From contig PMCR01000140.1 in assembly GCA_003155465.1 (NCBI GenBank), forward strand, positions 1 through 20,539: a DNA stretch of 20,539 bases. The letters are read 5' to 3'. The position numbers and the translations under genes were made by a program. This document shows positions 7,249 through 14,772 of this stretch, in pieces. Within the stretch, counting starts at the first letter, position 1. Each line of letters begins with the position of its first letter. The DNA comes from Myxococcales bacterium. GTDB taxonomy: Bacteria > Myxococcota > Polyangia > Fen-1088. Under the pieces are notes generated by a model, which saw nothing but the letters and a program-made list of their open reading frames with translations, was not told the DNA's origin and did not search any database.

Positions 7249-7264
7249 TGCCCCACCCGGGGCA
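7249..7264 (+). terminator. Hairpin after the membrane protein gene
   Basis: TGCCCC and GGGGCA form a perfect 6-bp stem with an ACCC loop, 28 bases after the stop and 84 bases before glgE. No T-run follows, so termination is only suggested by its strength and position. Confidence 0.35.
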
Positions 7265-7348
7265 GGGGCGATCCGTTCCTGCAACATTCCCCAACCGTGC
7301 CCTTCACCGACGCGCGCGGAGAGCCCTTTCTTGTAGTACAAAGGTCCC

Positions 7349-9379
7349 ATGCAGCAAGTGCGGATCGTCATCGAGAACGTGACGCCGAGGGTCGACTGCG
7401 GCCGATACGCCGCCAAGGCCTCGGTGGGTGAGAAGGTGGAAGTCACTGCCGACATCTGGAAGGACGGGCACGAGCTTCTGCGGGCCGCGGTGCTGTGGCG
7501 GAAGCTGTCGCCGGAGGAGCTGACCTTCGGCACCATGCCGGCAGCCCCGGATCGCAAGCGTCCCGATTGGCGCGAGTCGGCTCTGCTCACCGACCCTGCC
7601 TTCAACGACAGGTGGCATGCGACCATCAGCCCGCAAGAGGCGGGGCCGCACGCGTTCACGGTGGTGGCGTGGACCGACCGCTTCGCTTCTTTTGCCGCCG
7701 AGTTGAAGAAGAAGTCCGAGGCAGGGCAGGACGTGTCGAGTGAACTGCTGGAGGGACTGCACATCATCGACGCTTCGATCAAAGCGGCCCACGGCAGCGA
7801 CAGGGTATCGCTCATCGAAACGCGGCACGCGGTGGTTGCCGCCCAGACGACCTCCAAGAAGGCTGAGCTGATCCTCGATCCCGAGCTCGCTCCACTTATG
7901 GCCCGGTGCGATCCGCGCGATGACTTGCAGGTCTATCCGGCGGAATTTCCCCTCTGGGTCGATCGCGAACGGGGCCGTTTCGGCGCCTGGTACGAGCTGT
8001 TTCCACGCTCGCAGGGCAAGGACCCTTCCCGCGGTGCGACCCTCACTGAGGCCGAGGCGCGCCTGCCCGAGATCGCCGCCATGGGGTTCGACGTGCTCTA
8101 TCTTCCGCCCATCCATCCCATCGGCCGCAGCCATCGCAAGGGGCCCAACAACGCGGAGGAGTGCCGGCCTGGCGATCCGGGCTCGCCCTGGGCGATTGGC
8201 GGCAGCGAGGGCGGCCACGATGCCGTCCATCCCGAGTTGGGCACCATGGCCGACTTCGAACATTTCGTTGCGGCGGCACGCGGGCTGGGGATCGAGATCG
8301 CGCTCGACTTCGCGGTGCAGTGCTCGCCCGATCACCCCTGGGTCAAGCAGCACCCTGAATGGTTCAGCAAGCGGCCGGACGGAACCATCAAGTACGCCGA
8401 GAATCCGCCCAAGAAGTACCAGGACATTTTCCCCATCAATTTTGACACCGAAGACCGCGCCGGTCTTTATCAGGCGTTGCTCGATGTGGTGTTGTTCTGG
8501 GCCAAGCGCGGGGTCCGCATCTTCCGCGTCGACAACCCGCACACCAAACCGGTCAGTTTCTGGGAGTGGCTGATCACCAGCGTGCACCGCGACCATCCTG
8601 ACGTGCTCTTCTTGGCCGAGGCCTTCACCCGGCAAAAGCGCATGAAGCTGCTGGCCAAGCTGGGCTTCACCCAGTCGTACAGCTACTTCACCTGGCGCAA
8701 CACACGCCGGGAGCTGGAGGAATATGCGACCGAGCTGTTCCTCACCGACACGGCTGATTACCTGCGGCCGAACTTCTTCGCCAACACGCCGGACATTCTG
8801 CACGAGTACTTGCAACAGGGGGGACGGCCGGCCTTCATGGTTCGCCTGATTCTGGCCGCGACCCTCTCGCCGAGCTACGGCATCTACAGCGGCTTCGAGC
8901 TGTGCGAGAACCGTCCGCTCATGGCGGGCAGCGAGGAGTACCTGGACTCGGACAAGTATCAGGTCAAGGTCTGGGACTGGGACCGGCCTGGGAACATCAG
9001 GGAACTGGTCACTACGGTGAACCGGATCCGGCGCGCCCATCCCGCGCTGGCCCTGGCCCGCAATCTCAGGTTCCTTGAATCGAGCAATCCCAACATCATC
9101 GCCTACGCCAAGACAACCTCCGACCTCCACGACGTTCTGGTCACGGTCGTGAATGTGGACCCGCACAGCGTGCAGGACGGCACCATCCGACTGGTCCCCG
9201 ATTTGTTTCATCGAGCGGAACGCGGCAAGGCGCTGGCAGGGGAAGTGCCCTCGAGCTACGAGCTGACCGACCTGCTGACCGAATCAACCTACACCTGGCG
9301 CGGCGAATGGAACTACGTGCGTCTCGATCCGACCTGGATGCCGGCGCATATCCTTCACATCAAACGACCAACGACGTGA
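7349..9379 (+). CDS. glgE: Alpha-1,4-glucan:maltose-1-phosphate maltosyltransferase
   Basis: GlgE (GH13 subfamily 3) transfers maltose from maltose-1-phosphate to growing alpha-1,4-glucan in the cytoplasm, making glycogen-like polymer from trehalose or from GlgM product. The 676-residue length is typical. An N-terminal beta-sandwich domain covers about 1-110, a helical segment 110-160, the catalytic (beta/alpha)8 barrel about 190-560, and a C-terminal beta domain the rest. The nucleophile is Asp395 in 'FRVDNPHTKP' and the acid/base is Glu424 in 'LAEAFTRQKRM', with a further conserved Asp at 482. The segment at about 344-364 ('DGTIKYAENPPKKYQDIFP') is characteristic of the family. No treS, pep2, glgM or glgB is in view, so the source of maltose-1-phosphate is unseen. 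galU follows after 33 bases. The ribosome site is weak (AAGG close to ATG). Confidence 0.95.
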   Translation: MQQVRIVIENVTPRVDCGRYAAKASVGEKVEVTADIWKDGHELLRAAVLWRKLSPEELTFGTMPAAPDRKRPDWRESALLTDPAFNDRWHATISPQEAGPHAFTVVAWTDRFASFAAELKKKSEAGQDVSSELLEGLHIIDASIKAAHGSDRVSLIETRHAVVAAQTTSKKAELILDPELAPLMARCDPRDDLQVYPAEFPLWVDRERGRFGAWYELFPRSQGKDPSRGATLTEAEARLPEIAAMGFDVLYLPPIHPIGRSHRKGPNNAEECRPGDPGSPWAIGGSEGGHDAVHPELGTMADFEHFVAAARGLGIEIALDFAVQCSPDHPWVKQHPEWFSKRPDGTIKYAENPPKKYQDIFPINFDTEDRAGLYQALLDVVLFWAKRGVRIFRVDNPHTKPVSFWEWLITSVHRDHPDVLFLAEAFTRQKRMKLLAKLGFTQSYSYFTWRNTRRELEEYATELFLTDTADYLRPNFFANTPDILHEYLQQGGRPAFMVRLILAATLSPSYGIYSGFELCENRPLMAGSEEYLDSDKYQVKVWDWDRPGNIRELVTTVNRIRRAHPALALARNLRFLESSNPNIIAYAKTTSDLHDVLVTVVNVDPHSVQDGTIRLVPDLFHRAERGKALAGEVPSSYELTDLLTESTYTWRGEWNYVRLDPTWMPAHILHIKRPTT

Positions 9380-9398
9380 CCGCAGCCTCGCAGTAGGT

Positions 9399-9404
9399 TA
9401 CGCT
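9399..9404 (+). promoter_or_regulatory. -10-like TACGCT before galU
   Basis: TACGCT, in a GTAGGTTACGCT context, ends 8 bases before the galU ATG, in the 33-base gap after glgE. No Shine-Dalgarno of good strength is present. It could be a promoter for galU separate from glgE; no -35 box was identified. Confidence 0.25.
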
Positions 9405-9412
9405 CGCAGGCC

Positions 9413-10294
9413 ATGGCGATTGTGAAACCCGTTCGCAAGGCAGTACTCCCGGCCGCTGGATTCGGGACCAGGTTCCTGCCGGTGACCAAAGCGGTGCCGA
9501 AGGAACTGCTGCCCATCGTGGACGTGCCGGCCATCCAGATCAATGTCGAGGAGTGCGTGGCGAGCGGGATTCGCGATCTGATCTTCATCACCAGCCGGGG
9601 CAAGGACGCCCTGGTCGACTACTTTGACCGCGCGGCTGAGCTGGAGGAGCTGCTGGAACGCAAGGGCAAACACGAGGAACTGGAAATGATTCGGCGGCTG
9701 ACCGACCTGGCGCACATCTCGGCCATTCGCCAAGCGGAGCCGCGCGGCCTGGGTCACGCCGTGCTGTGTGCGCGTGGCTTGGTCGTGGATGAGCCTTTCG
9801 CGGTCCTTCTGGGTGACGACCTGGTCGAAGGTGCGGAGCCTGGTATCAAACAACTGCTGGATGTCTACGCGAAGTATGGCAAGGGCGTGGTGGGTCTGTG
9901 GGAGGTTCCCCCGGGTCAGGAGCATCTTTATGGAATCGTGGATGGCGAATCCGTCGAAGAGGGCGTGTACCGTCTCCACAACTTGGTGGAAAAGCCCGAG
10001 CCCGGCAAGGCACCATCGCGCCTGGCCATCGTGGGTCGCTATATCTTGCCGCCGGAAATCTTCCCCATTCTTGCCAGCACCAAGCCAGGCCGGGGTGGCG
10101 AGATCCAACTGACGGACGCTCTCGCCACCCTGTGCGCCAGCGACGGTCTCTACGGCGTGAAGATGCGGGGCGAACGTTTCGACGCTGGGGACAGGACAGG
10201 CTACGTGCTGGCCGTGCTGCGCTACGCGCTCCGCCGATCGGACATCGGTGCGGCGGTGCGCGCGGGCGCGGAGAAACTCCTGCGCGGAACGTGA
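9413..10294 (+). CDS. galU: UTP-glucose-1-phosphate uridylyltransferase
   Basis: GalU joins UTP and glucose-1-phosphate to make UDP-glucose in the cytoplasm, the donor for polysaccharides, lipopolysaccharide sugars and trehalose synthesis. The 293-residue length is normal. The nucleotide-binding signature 'AAGFGTRFLPVTKAVPKE' is at 14-31 with Arg20 and Lys30. A G-D-D segment lies near residue 130, a V-E-K-P segment near 195, and G-G-E-I-Q-L-T-D near 230, all expected for GalU. It lies 33 bases after glgE, so glucose-1-phosphate handling and glucan extension are side by side. Its last codons overlap the GTG start of priA as GTGA, which argues for cotranscription and coupling. Confidence 0.95.
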   Translation: MAIVKPVRKAVLPAAGFGTRFLPVTKAVPKELLPIVDVPAIQINVEECVASGIRDLIFITSRGKDALVDYFDRAAELEELLERKGKHEELEMIRRLTDLAHISAIRQAEPRGLGHAVLCARGLVVDEPFAVLLGDDLVEGAEPGIKQLLDVYAKYGKGVVGLWEVPPGQEHLYGIVDGESVEEGVYRLHNLVEKPEPGKAPSRLAIVGRYILPPEIFPILASTKPGRGGEIQLTDALATLCASDGLYGVKMRGERFDAGDRTGYVLAVLRYALRRSDIGAAVRAGAEKLLRGT

Positions 10295-12558
10295 CCGCGG
10301 CAGGGGAAACTTCGGCTGCGGTCCCGGGCACCCTCCTTCAGGTGGCCGTGACCCTGCCGGTGGATGAGACGTTTACCTATCGCAATCCTCGGCCGGGCGT
10401 GTGCTTGCCGCTTGGCACCGAGGTGATCGTGCCGTTCGGTTCTCGCCAGGTGACCGGCTTCGTGGTGGGGCATCCCGCGACCGCGGCCGGCCCGGTCCGC
10501 GACATCGCAGGCGTGGTGGGCGACGGTCCCGCCATCGAGGAACCTATCTTGGATCTCTGTCGCTGGGCGGCCGGATACTACCTGGCCCCACTCGGCGAAG
10601 TCCTGCGTGGAGCTCTTCCGCGCGGCGAGCGGTCGATTGCTTCACGCCGCATCCGTCTCACCGAGCCGGGCCGGCGCTTGGTCGACCTGGAGGCCAAAGG
10701 GCGTTCGCACATGGCCGGGCTCACTCTCGATGCTGACGACCGGGCCCTTCTGGCCAGATTGCGCGCGGCAGGCACATTGAGCCCCACCGCGCTGGAGCGG
10801 GCCACCGCCGGTGCGACGGATCGAATGGCGCATCTGTTGGAGCGCGGTCTGGTGGAGATCGTCGAACGAGTGGCTGGTCCAACCAAGGGTAGGCGGAAGA
10901 CCGGGGAGCGGATCGCGTCCGTAGCTGCAGCCGAGATTCCAGTGCTCAACCCGCACCAGCAGGCCGCGTTCGACGTGCTGAGGGTGGCGCTGGGAAAGGG
11001 CTACAGCGGCTTCTTGCTCCATGGCATCACCGGCTCGGGCAAGACCGAGGTCTACCTACGGCTCATCGCCGAGGCCAGACGGCAGGGGAAAGGAGCGCTG
11101 GTCTTGGTGCCCGAGATCGCCCTGACCCCGCAACTGGCGGCACGCTTTCGGGCTCGTTTTGGGGACGATGTGGCGGTCCTGCACAGTGCTCTACCTCCCG
11201 CGGAGCGTTTGGCGGCCTGGCGGCGCTTGCGCAGCGGTGAGGTCGGCATTGCGGTTGGCGCGCGCTCGGCTGTGTTCGCGCCGGTGCGCGCGCTGTCCGT
11301 GGTGGTGGTGGACGAAGAGCACGACGGATCCTTCAAGCAGGAGGAAGGCGTGCGCTACCACGGCCGGGATTTGGCCGTGATGCGTGCGCATCAGGCGAAA
11401 GCCGTCGCCGTGTTGGGTTCGGCCACACCCTCGCTGGAAAGCTTTCGCAATGTGCTGCTGGGGCGTTTTCGCCGCTTGCTTCTGCCCACGCGGGCCAATC
11501 CGGCCGCGGCCACTCGCCCCTTGCCGCCGGTCGAGGTCATCGACCTGCGTCGGCACCAGATGGGGCCTGATCAACTTTTTGCGCCGGGGCTGGCGCAGGC
11601 CGTGGCGGAAGCCCTGGCCGCCGGCGAGCAGACCATCCTCTTTCTCAACCGGCGCGGCTTTTCCACCCTCATGCACTGCCAGGCTTGCGGCGAGGTCCTG
11701 CGCTGTTCGAGCTGTAGCGTGTCCATGACTCTGCACCGTGGCCGCGAAAAACTCATCTGCCACTACTGCGGTCGGGCCACGGCCATCCCCCCGCGCTGTC
11801 CGAAGTGCAAGAAACCCGCCCTGCAGGGGCTGGGAACCGGCACCGAGCGGGTGGAGAGCGTGGTGCGCGCGCTTTTCCCCACGGCCCGCGTGGCGCGGCT
11901 GGACCGGGACACCACGGACGGCCAGCGCGACCGACTGGAAAAACTGCTCACGCGCGTGCACAAACGCGAGATCGATATCCTGGTGGGGACCCAGATGGTC
12001 ACCAAGGGCCACGACTTCGGCGGCGTGACTCTGGTGGGCGTGCTGCAGCCTGACCAGGGCATGCACCTGCCCGACTTCCGTGCGGCTGAGCGGACCTTCC
12101 AGCTTCTCGAGCAGGTTGCGGGCCGGGCCGGCCGTGGCGATCGGCCGGGCCGCATCGTGGTGCAGACCTATTGCCCGGAGCACCCGGCCATCCAATTCCT
12201 GCTCCAGCACGACTACGAGGGCTTTGTGCGCGATGAGCTGGCGCGGCGAGAAAGTGCGAACTATCCGCCGTTCTCGCGTATGATCGCTCTTCGCTTGGAC
12301 GGCCGTCATGAAGCTTCGGTTCGCGCCGCCGCCACGGACGCGGCGGCCCGCGCGCGCGCGCAGGCGGGCACGACCGTCCTCGTGCTGGGGCCAGCCGAGG
12401 CACCCATCCCCAGGCTGCGCGGCCGCAGTCGCTATCAGATCTGGTTGCGCGGGAGCGATCGGGCCAAACTTCAGGCCACGGCGCGCGCGGCCGCCGGGGT
12501 GACACTGCCGCGTGACTTGCGGCTGGCTATCGACGTCGATCCACAAAGCGTGTTGTGA
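10291..12558 (+). CDS. priA: Primosomal protein N' (replication restart helicase)
   Basis: PriA is the 3'-5' DNA helicase that recognises stalled forks and reloads the replisome. The frame is open upstream into galU, but GTG 10291 overlaps the galU stop (GTGA) and gives 755 residues. The family-typical first strand 'LLQVAVTLPVDETFTY' starts at 15, so a later start would damage the 3'-end-binding domain. Walker A G-I-T-G-S-G-K-T is at 245-252, D-E-E-H at 341-344, and L-G-S-A-T-P at 375-380. Four zinc-binding Cys pairs are at 463/466, 472/475, 490/493 and 503/506. The helicase motifs G-T-Q-M-V-T-K-G-H-D (566-575) and Q-V-A-G-R-A-G-R-G (608-616) follow. Everything needed for activity is present. 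The DUF4388 gene starts within its stop codon (TGATG). Confidence 0.95.
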   Translation: MTAAGETSAAVPGTLLQVAVTLPVDETFTYRNPRPGVCLPLGTEVIVPFGSRQVTGFVVGHPATAAGPVRDIAGVVGDGPAIEEPILDLCRWAAGYYLAPLGEVLRGALPRGERSIASRRIRLTEPGRRLVDLEAKGRSHMAGLTLDADDRALLARLRAAGTLSPTALERATAGATDRMAHLLERGLVEIVERVAGPTKGRRKTGERIASVAAAEIPVLNPHQQAAFDVLRVALGKGYSGFLLHGITGSGKTEVYLRLIAEARRQGKGALVLVPEIALTPQLAARFRARFGDDVAVLHSALPPAERLAAWRRLRSGEVGIAVGARSAVFAPVRALSVVVVDEEHDGSFKQEEGVRYHGRDLAVMRAHQAKAVAVLGSATPSLESFRNVLLGRFRRLLLPTRANPAAATRPLPPVEVIDLRRHQMGPDQLFAPGLAQAVAEALAAGEQTILFLNRRGFSTLMHCQACGEVLRCSSCSVSMTLHRGREKLICHYCGRATAIPPRCPKCKKPALQGLGTGTERVESVVRALFPTARVARLDRDTTDGQRDRLEKLLTRVHKREIDILVGTQMVTKGHDFGGVTLVGVLQPDQGMHLPDFRAAERTFQLLEQVAGRAGRGDRPGRIVVQTYCPEHPAIQFLLQHDYEGFVRDELARRESANYPPFSRMIALRLDGRHEASVRAAATDAAARARAQAGTTVLVLGPAEAPIPRLRGRSRYQIWLRGSDRAKLQATARAAAGVTLPRDLRLAIDVDPQSVL

Positions 12559-13772
12559 TGGCAACCGTGAACGAGGATCTTTCGCAGTTGCTCGGCCGGT
12601 TGGCCGCGGGCATCGACGATGCCATCGAGGCCGAGATGTCGACCGCGCTGGAGGCCGTGGGGGATGAGGGCCCAGCCTCGGTCGGCGATTTGGCTGAGAT
12701 AGATCTGCCGGTATTGATGGGCCGCATCTTCAGCGACGGAACCACCGGCCGTCTGAGGATCTGGCAGGAACCGGTCGAGAAGAACGTGTACTTCGAGGCC
12801 GGCCTGCCGGTCATGGCCGCATCGAATGATGTGGCGGATCGCATGCTGGCCATGCTGGTGCGCGACCGGGTGGTGTTGGCAAGCCAGCGGGAAGAGGTGG
12901 AGAGGATCGTCGACGCGACCGGGCGCAAGGTCGGCGCAGTCCTGATCGACATGGGCGTACTGCGCAGCGATGAGCTGTTGCCGGCGGTGCGCCGCCACTA
13001 CGAGAGCATCATCTTGTCGCTGTTCAGCTGGACCGTCGGCCGTTGGCAGGTCGAGCCCGGGATGTGCGCGGGACCGGAACGGACGCGGCTGCTTCGCCAT
13101 CCCGCGGCCCTGGTCCGCGAGGGGCTCGCCGGTGGCTATTCCGCGGAGAAGATCGCGACTCGAGTCGGCTCAGGCAAGAACCTTTTCGCTCTCGACACGT
13201 CGGGCAGCTCGGCCGATGTGGTGACGCAAATGCTTGTCGACCCGGCAGAGTCGCGCGTGCCTTTCTTGTTCGATGGCGTGCGCTCGCTGGACGAGGTCGC
13301 CCGCTCCAGCGGCCTGGCCGACGCGACGGTCTGGCAGATCGCTTTTGCCTTGAGGTGTTTTGGAGCCTTGCGACCGGCAAGGTCAGGGCGCGGCAACAAC
13401 GATGGATTGCGCATCGGAGTGCGCGATCTGCAGATCGCGCGCGAGCGGGTGTTGGGTCGGCATGCGTTGGCACAGGAGGGCGACTATTTCCAAGTCTTGG
13501 GCCTGGAGCGACAGGCGGACGGGACCGAGATTCGGCGCGCCCACCAGCGTCTGCTGCGGGAATGCTCGCCGGAGGTCTTGGGACCGGAGCTAGCCCACGA
13601 ACTGAAACATGAGCTCGACACGATTCACGAGGTCCTGGACGAGGGGCTGCGCATCCTTGCGACGCCCGCCCTGCGTGCGGCCTACGAGCTGAACTTGGCG
13701 CCAGGACCAGACACCCAGGCGCCGCCCTCGGAGGCGGGACTGGAGCCTTCGCCCGAGGCGTCCAAGGGTTGA
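12558..13772 (+). CDS. DUF4388-type protein with a degenerate J-like domain
   Basis: This 404-residue cytoplasmic protein lacks signal or membrane segments. Residues 48-165 fit the DUF4388 (PATAN-like) pattern common in myxobacterial regulatory proteins: a 'LPVLMGRIFSDGTTGRLRI' opening, a 'KNVYFEAGLPVMAAS' strand pair, then helices ending in 'ILSLFSWTVGRWQVEP'. Residues 240-272 look like a winged helix. Residues 309-380 ('DYFQVLGLERQADGTEIRRA' then 'ATPALRAAYELN') resemble a DnaJ J-domain, but the H-P-D tripeptide that activates DnaK is absent, so it probably does not stimulate Hsp70. The ATG overlaps the priA stop (TGATG); a GTG one codon earlier is also possible. fmt follows after 4 bases. 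DUF4388 proteins are often linked to gliding or signalling in myxobacteria; here the role is unknown. Confidence 0.8.
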   Translation: MATVNEDLSQLLGRLAAGIDDAIEAEMSTALEAVGDEGPASVGDLAEIDLPVLMGRIFSDGTTGRLRIWQEPVEKNVYFEAGLPVMAASNDVADRMLAMLVRDRVVLASQREEVERIVDATGRKVGAVLIDMGVLRSDELLPAVRRHYESIILSLFSWTVGRWQVEPGMCAGPERTRLLRHPAALVREGLAGGYSAEKIATRVGSGKNLFALDTSGSSADVVTQMLVDPAESRVPFLFDGVRSLDEVARSSGLADATVWQIAFALRCFGALRPARSGRGNNDGLRIGVRDLQIARERVLGRHALAQEGDYFQVLGLERQADGTEIRRAHQRLLRECSPEVLGPELAHELKHELDTIHEVLDEGLRILATPALRAAYELNLAPGPDTQAPPSEAGLEPSPEASKG

Positions 13773-13776
13773 TGGC

Positions 13777-14706
13777 ATGCGCGTGATCTTTTTCGGCTCT
13801 CCGAGTTTCGCGTTGCCGTCACTGGAGGCGGTGGCTCGTAAACACCACGTGTTGGCCGTGGTGAGCCAGCCAGACCGGCCGGCCGGGCGGGGCAAGAGAT
13901 TACACCCGCCCCCGGTGAAGGAACTGGCCCTGCGGCTGGAACTGCCAGTGGAGCAACCCACCAAGTTGCGGGATGGCGCGCTGGCCAGGGCGCTCTTGGC
14001 GCTGCAGCCCGATGTCTTCGTGGCGGTGGCCTATGGCCGCATCCTCCCCCCGGATCTCTTGGCCGTGCCGAGGCTGGGCGCATGGAACGTACACGCCTCC
14101 CTCTTGCCCAAGTACCGCGGCGCCGCGCCGATCCAATGGGCAGTGATTCGCGGCGAGAGCAAGACGGGCGTGTGCGTGATGCGCATGGAGGAAGGCCTGG
14201 ATACGGGACCGGTGGCGGCTTCACTGGAAGAGCCGATTCGCGACGACGACACCGCGGGGACGCTGGCGGATCGGCTGGCGTCGCTGGGGAGCAAGCTACT
14301 GGTCGAAACCTTGCCCCGCATCGCTGACGGTGGCGTCACACTGCAGGCGCAGGATGGGGCAGGGGCCACGCTGGCGCCGCTCATGAAGAAGGAGGACGGC
14401 TACCTCGACCTCGGCGCCACTGCCACAGAGGTGTCAGCGCAGGCGCGCGGGGTGGACCCATGGCCGGGCGCAACCGTCTTCTTTGGCGACGAGCCGGTGA
14501 AGGTTTTTGGCGCGCGCGTGATAGATGCGCAGGGCACCCCCGGCGAGGTCCAGGGCCTGGTTCCACAGGGGTTGGCTGTTGCGTGCGGGGGGGGCGCCGT
14601 CGCCTTTGCCGAGCTGCAGATGCCTGGCCGCAAGCGCTTGCCTGCCGCCGCGGTACTCGCCGGCCACCCGATCCCGGTTGGCACGCGCTTGAGGAGCGCG
14701 CCCTAA
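13777..14706 (+). CDS. fmt: Methionyl-tRNA formyltransferase
   Basis: Fmt adds a formyl group from 10-formyl-tetrahydrofolate to initiator Met-tRNA in the cytoplasm. The 309-residue length is normal. The N-terminal domain holds the catalytic residues Asn104, His106 and Asp142: the first two lie in 'NVHASLLPKYRGAAPIQ' and the last in L-D-T-G, matching E. coli N108/H110/D146. The F-G-S-P-S-F opening and the Y-G-R-I-L-P segment (86-91) are typical. The C-terminal OB-like domain covers about 205-309. It begins 4 bases after the DUF4388 gene and shares its transcription unit. The deformylase gene def, its usual neighbour elsewhere, is not here. Confidence 0.95.
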   Translation: MRVIFFGSPSFALPSLEAVARKHHVLAVVSQPDRPAGRGKRLHPPPVKELALRLELPVEQPTKLRDGALARALLALQPDVFVAVAYGRILPPDLLAVPRLGAWNVHASLLPKYRGAAPIQWAVIRGESKTGVCVMRMEEGLDTGPVAASLEEPIRDDDTAGTLADRLASLGSKLLVETLPRIADGGVTLQAQDGAGATLAPLMKKEDGYLDLGATATEVSAQARGVDPWPGATVFFGDEPVKVFGARVIDAQGTPGEVQGLVPQGLAVACGGGAVAFAELQMPGRKRLPAAAVLAGHPIPVGTRLRSAP

Positions 14707-14772
14707 TCGTACCGTCGCCAAGCCGACGGGAATAGGGGACGACGGCGGCCGATGGTGGCAGGATAGCGGCTT

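Noticed and set aside
7304..9211. Long minus-strand open frame opposite glgE
   Set aside because: It is a mirror of a GC-rich coding gene; the glgE frame has clear family motifs and catalytic residues, and the antisense product is rich in His/Arg/Gly without domains.
9898..10290. Upstream extension of the priA frame to 9898
   Set aside because: It overlaps galU in another frame and adds residues that PriA proteins lack; GTG 10291 gives the usual length.
11191..12564. Long minus-strand open frame opposite priA
   Set aside because: The priA frame carries all helicase and zinc motifs; the antisense frame shows none and overlaps the start of the next gene.
14678..14693. Sigma-54-like TTGGCACG upstream of the 14773 gene
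   Set aside because: The -24 half is good but the -12 half reads TTGAG instead of TTGC, and it lies in fmt coding sequence.
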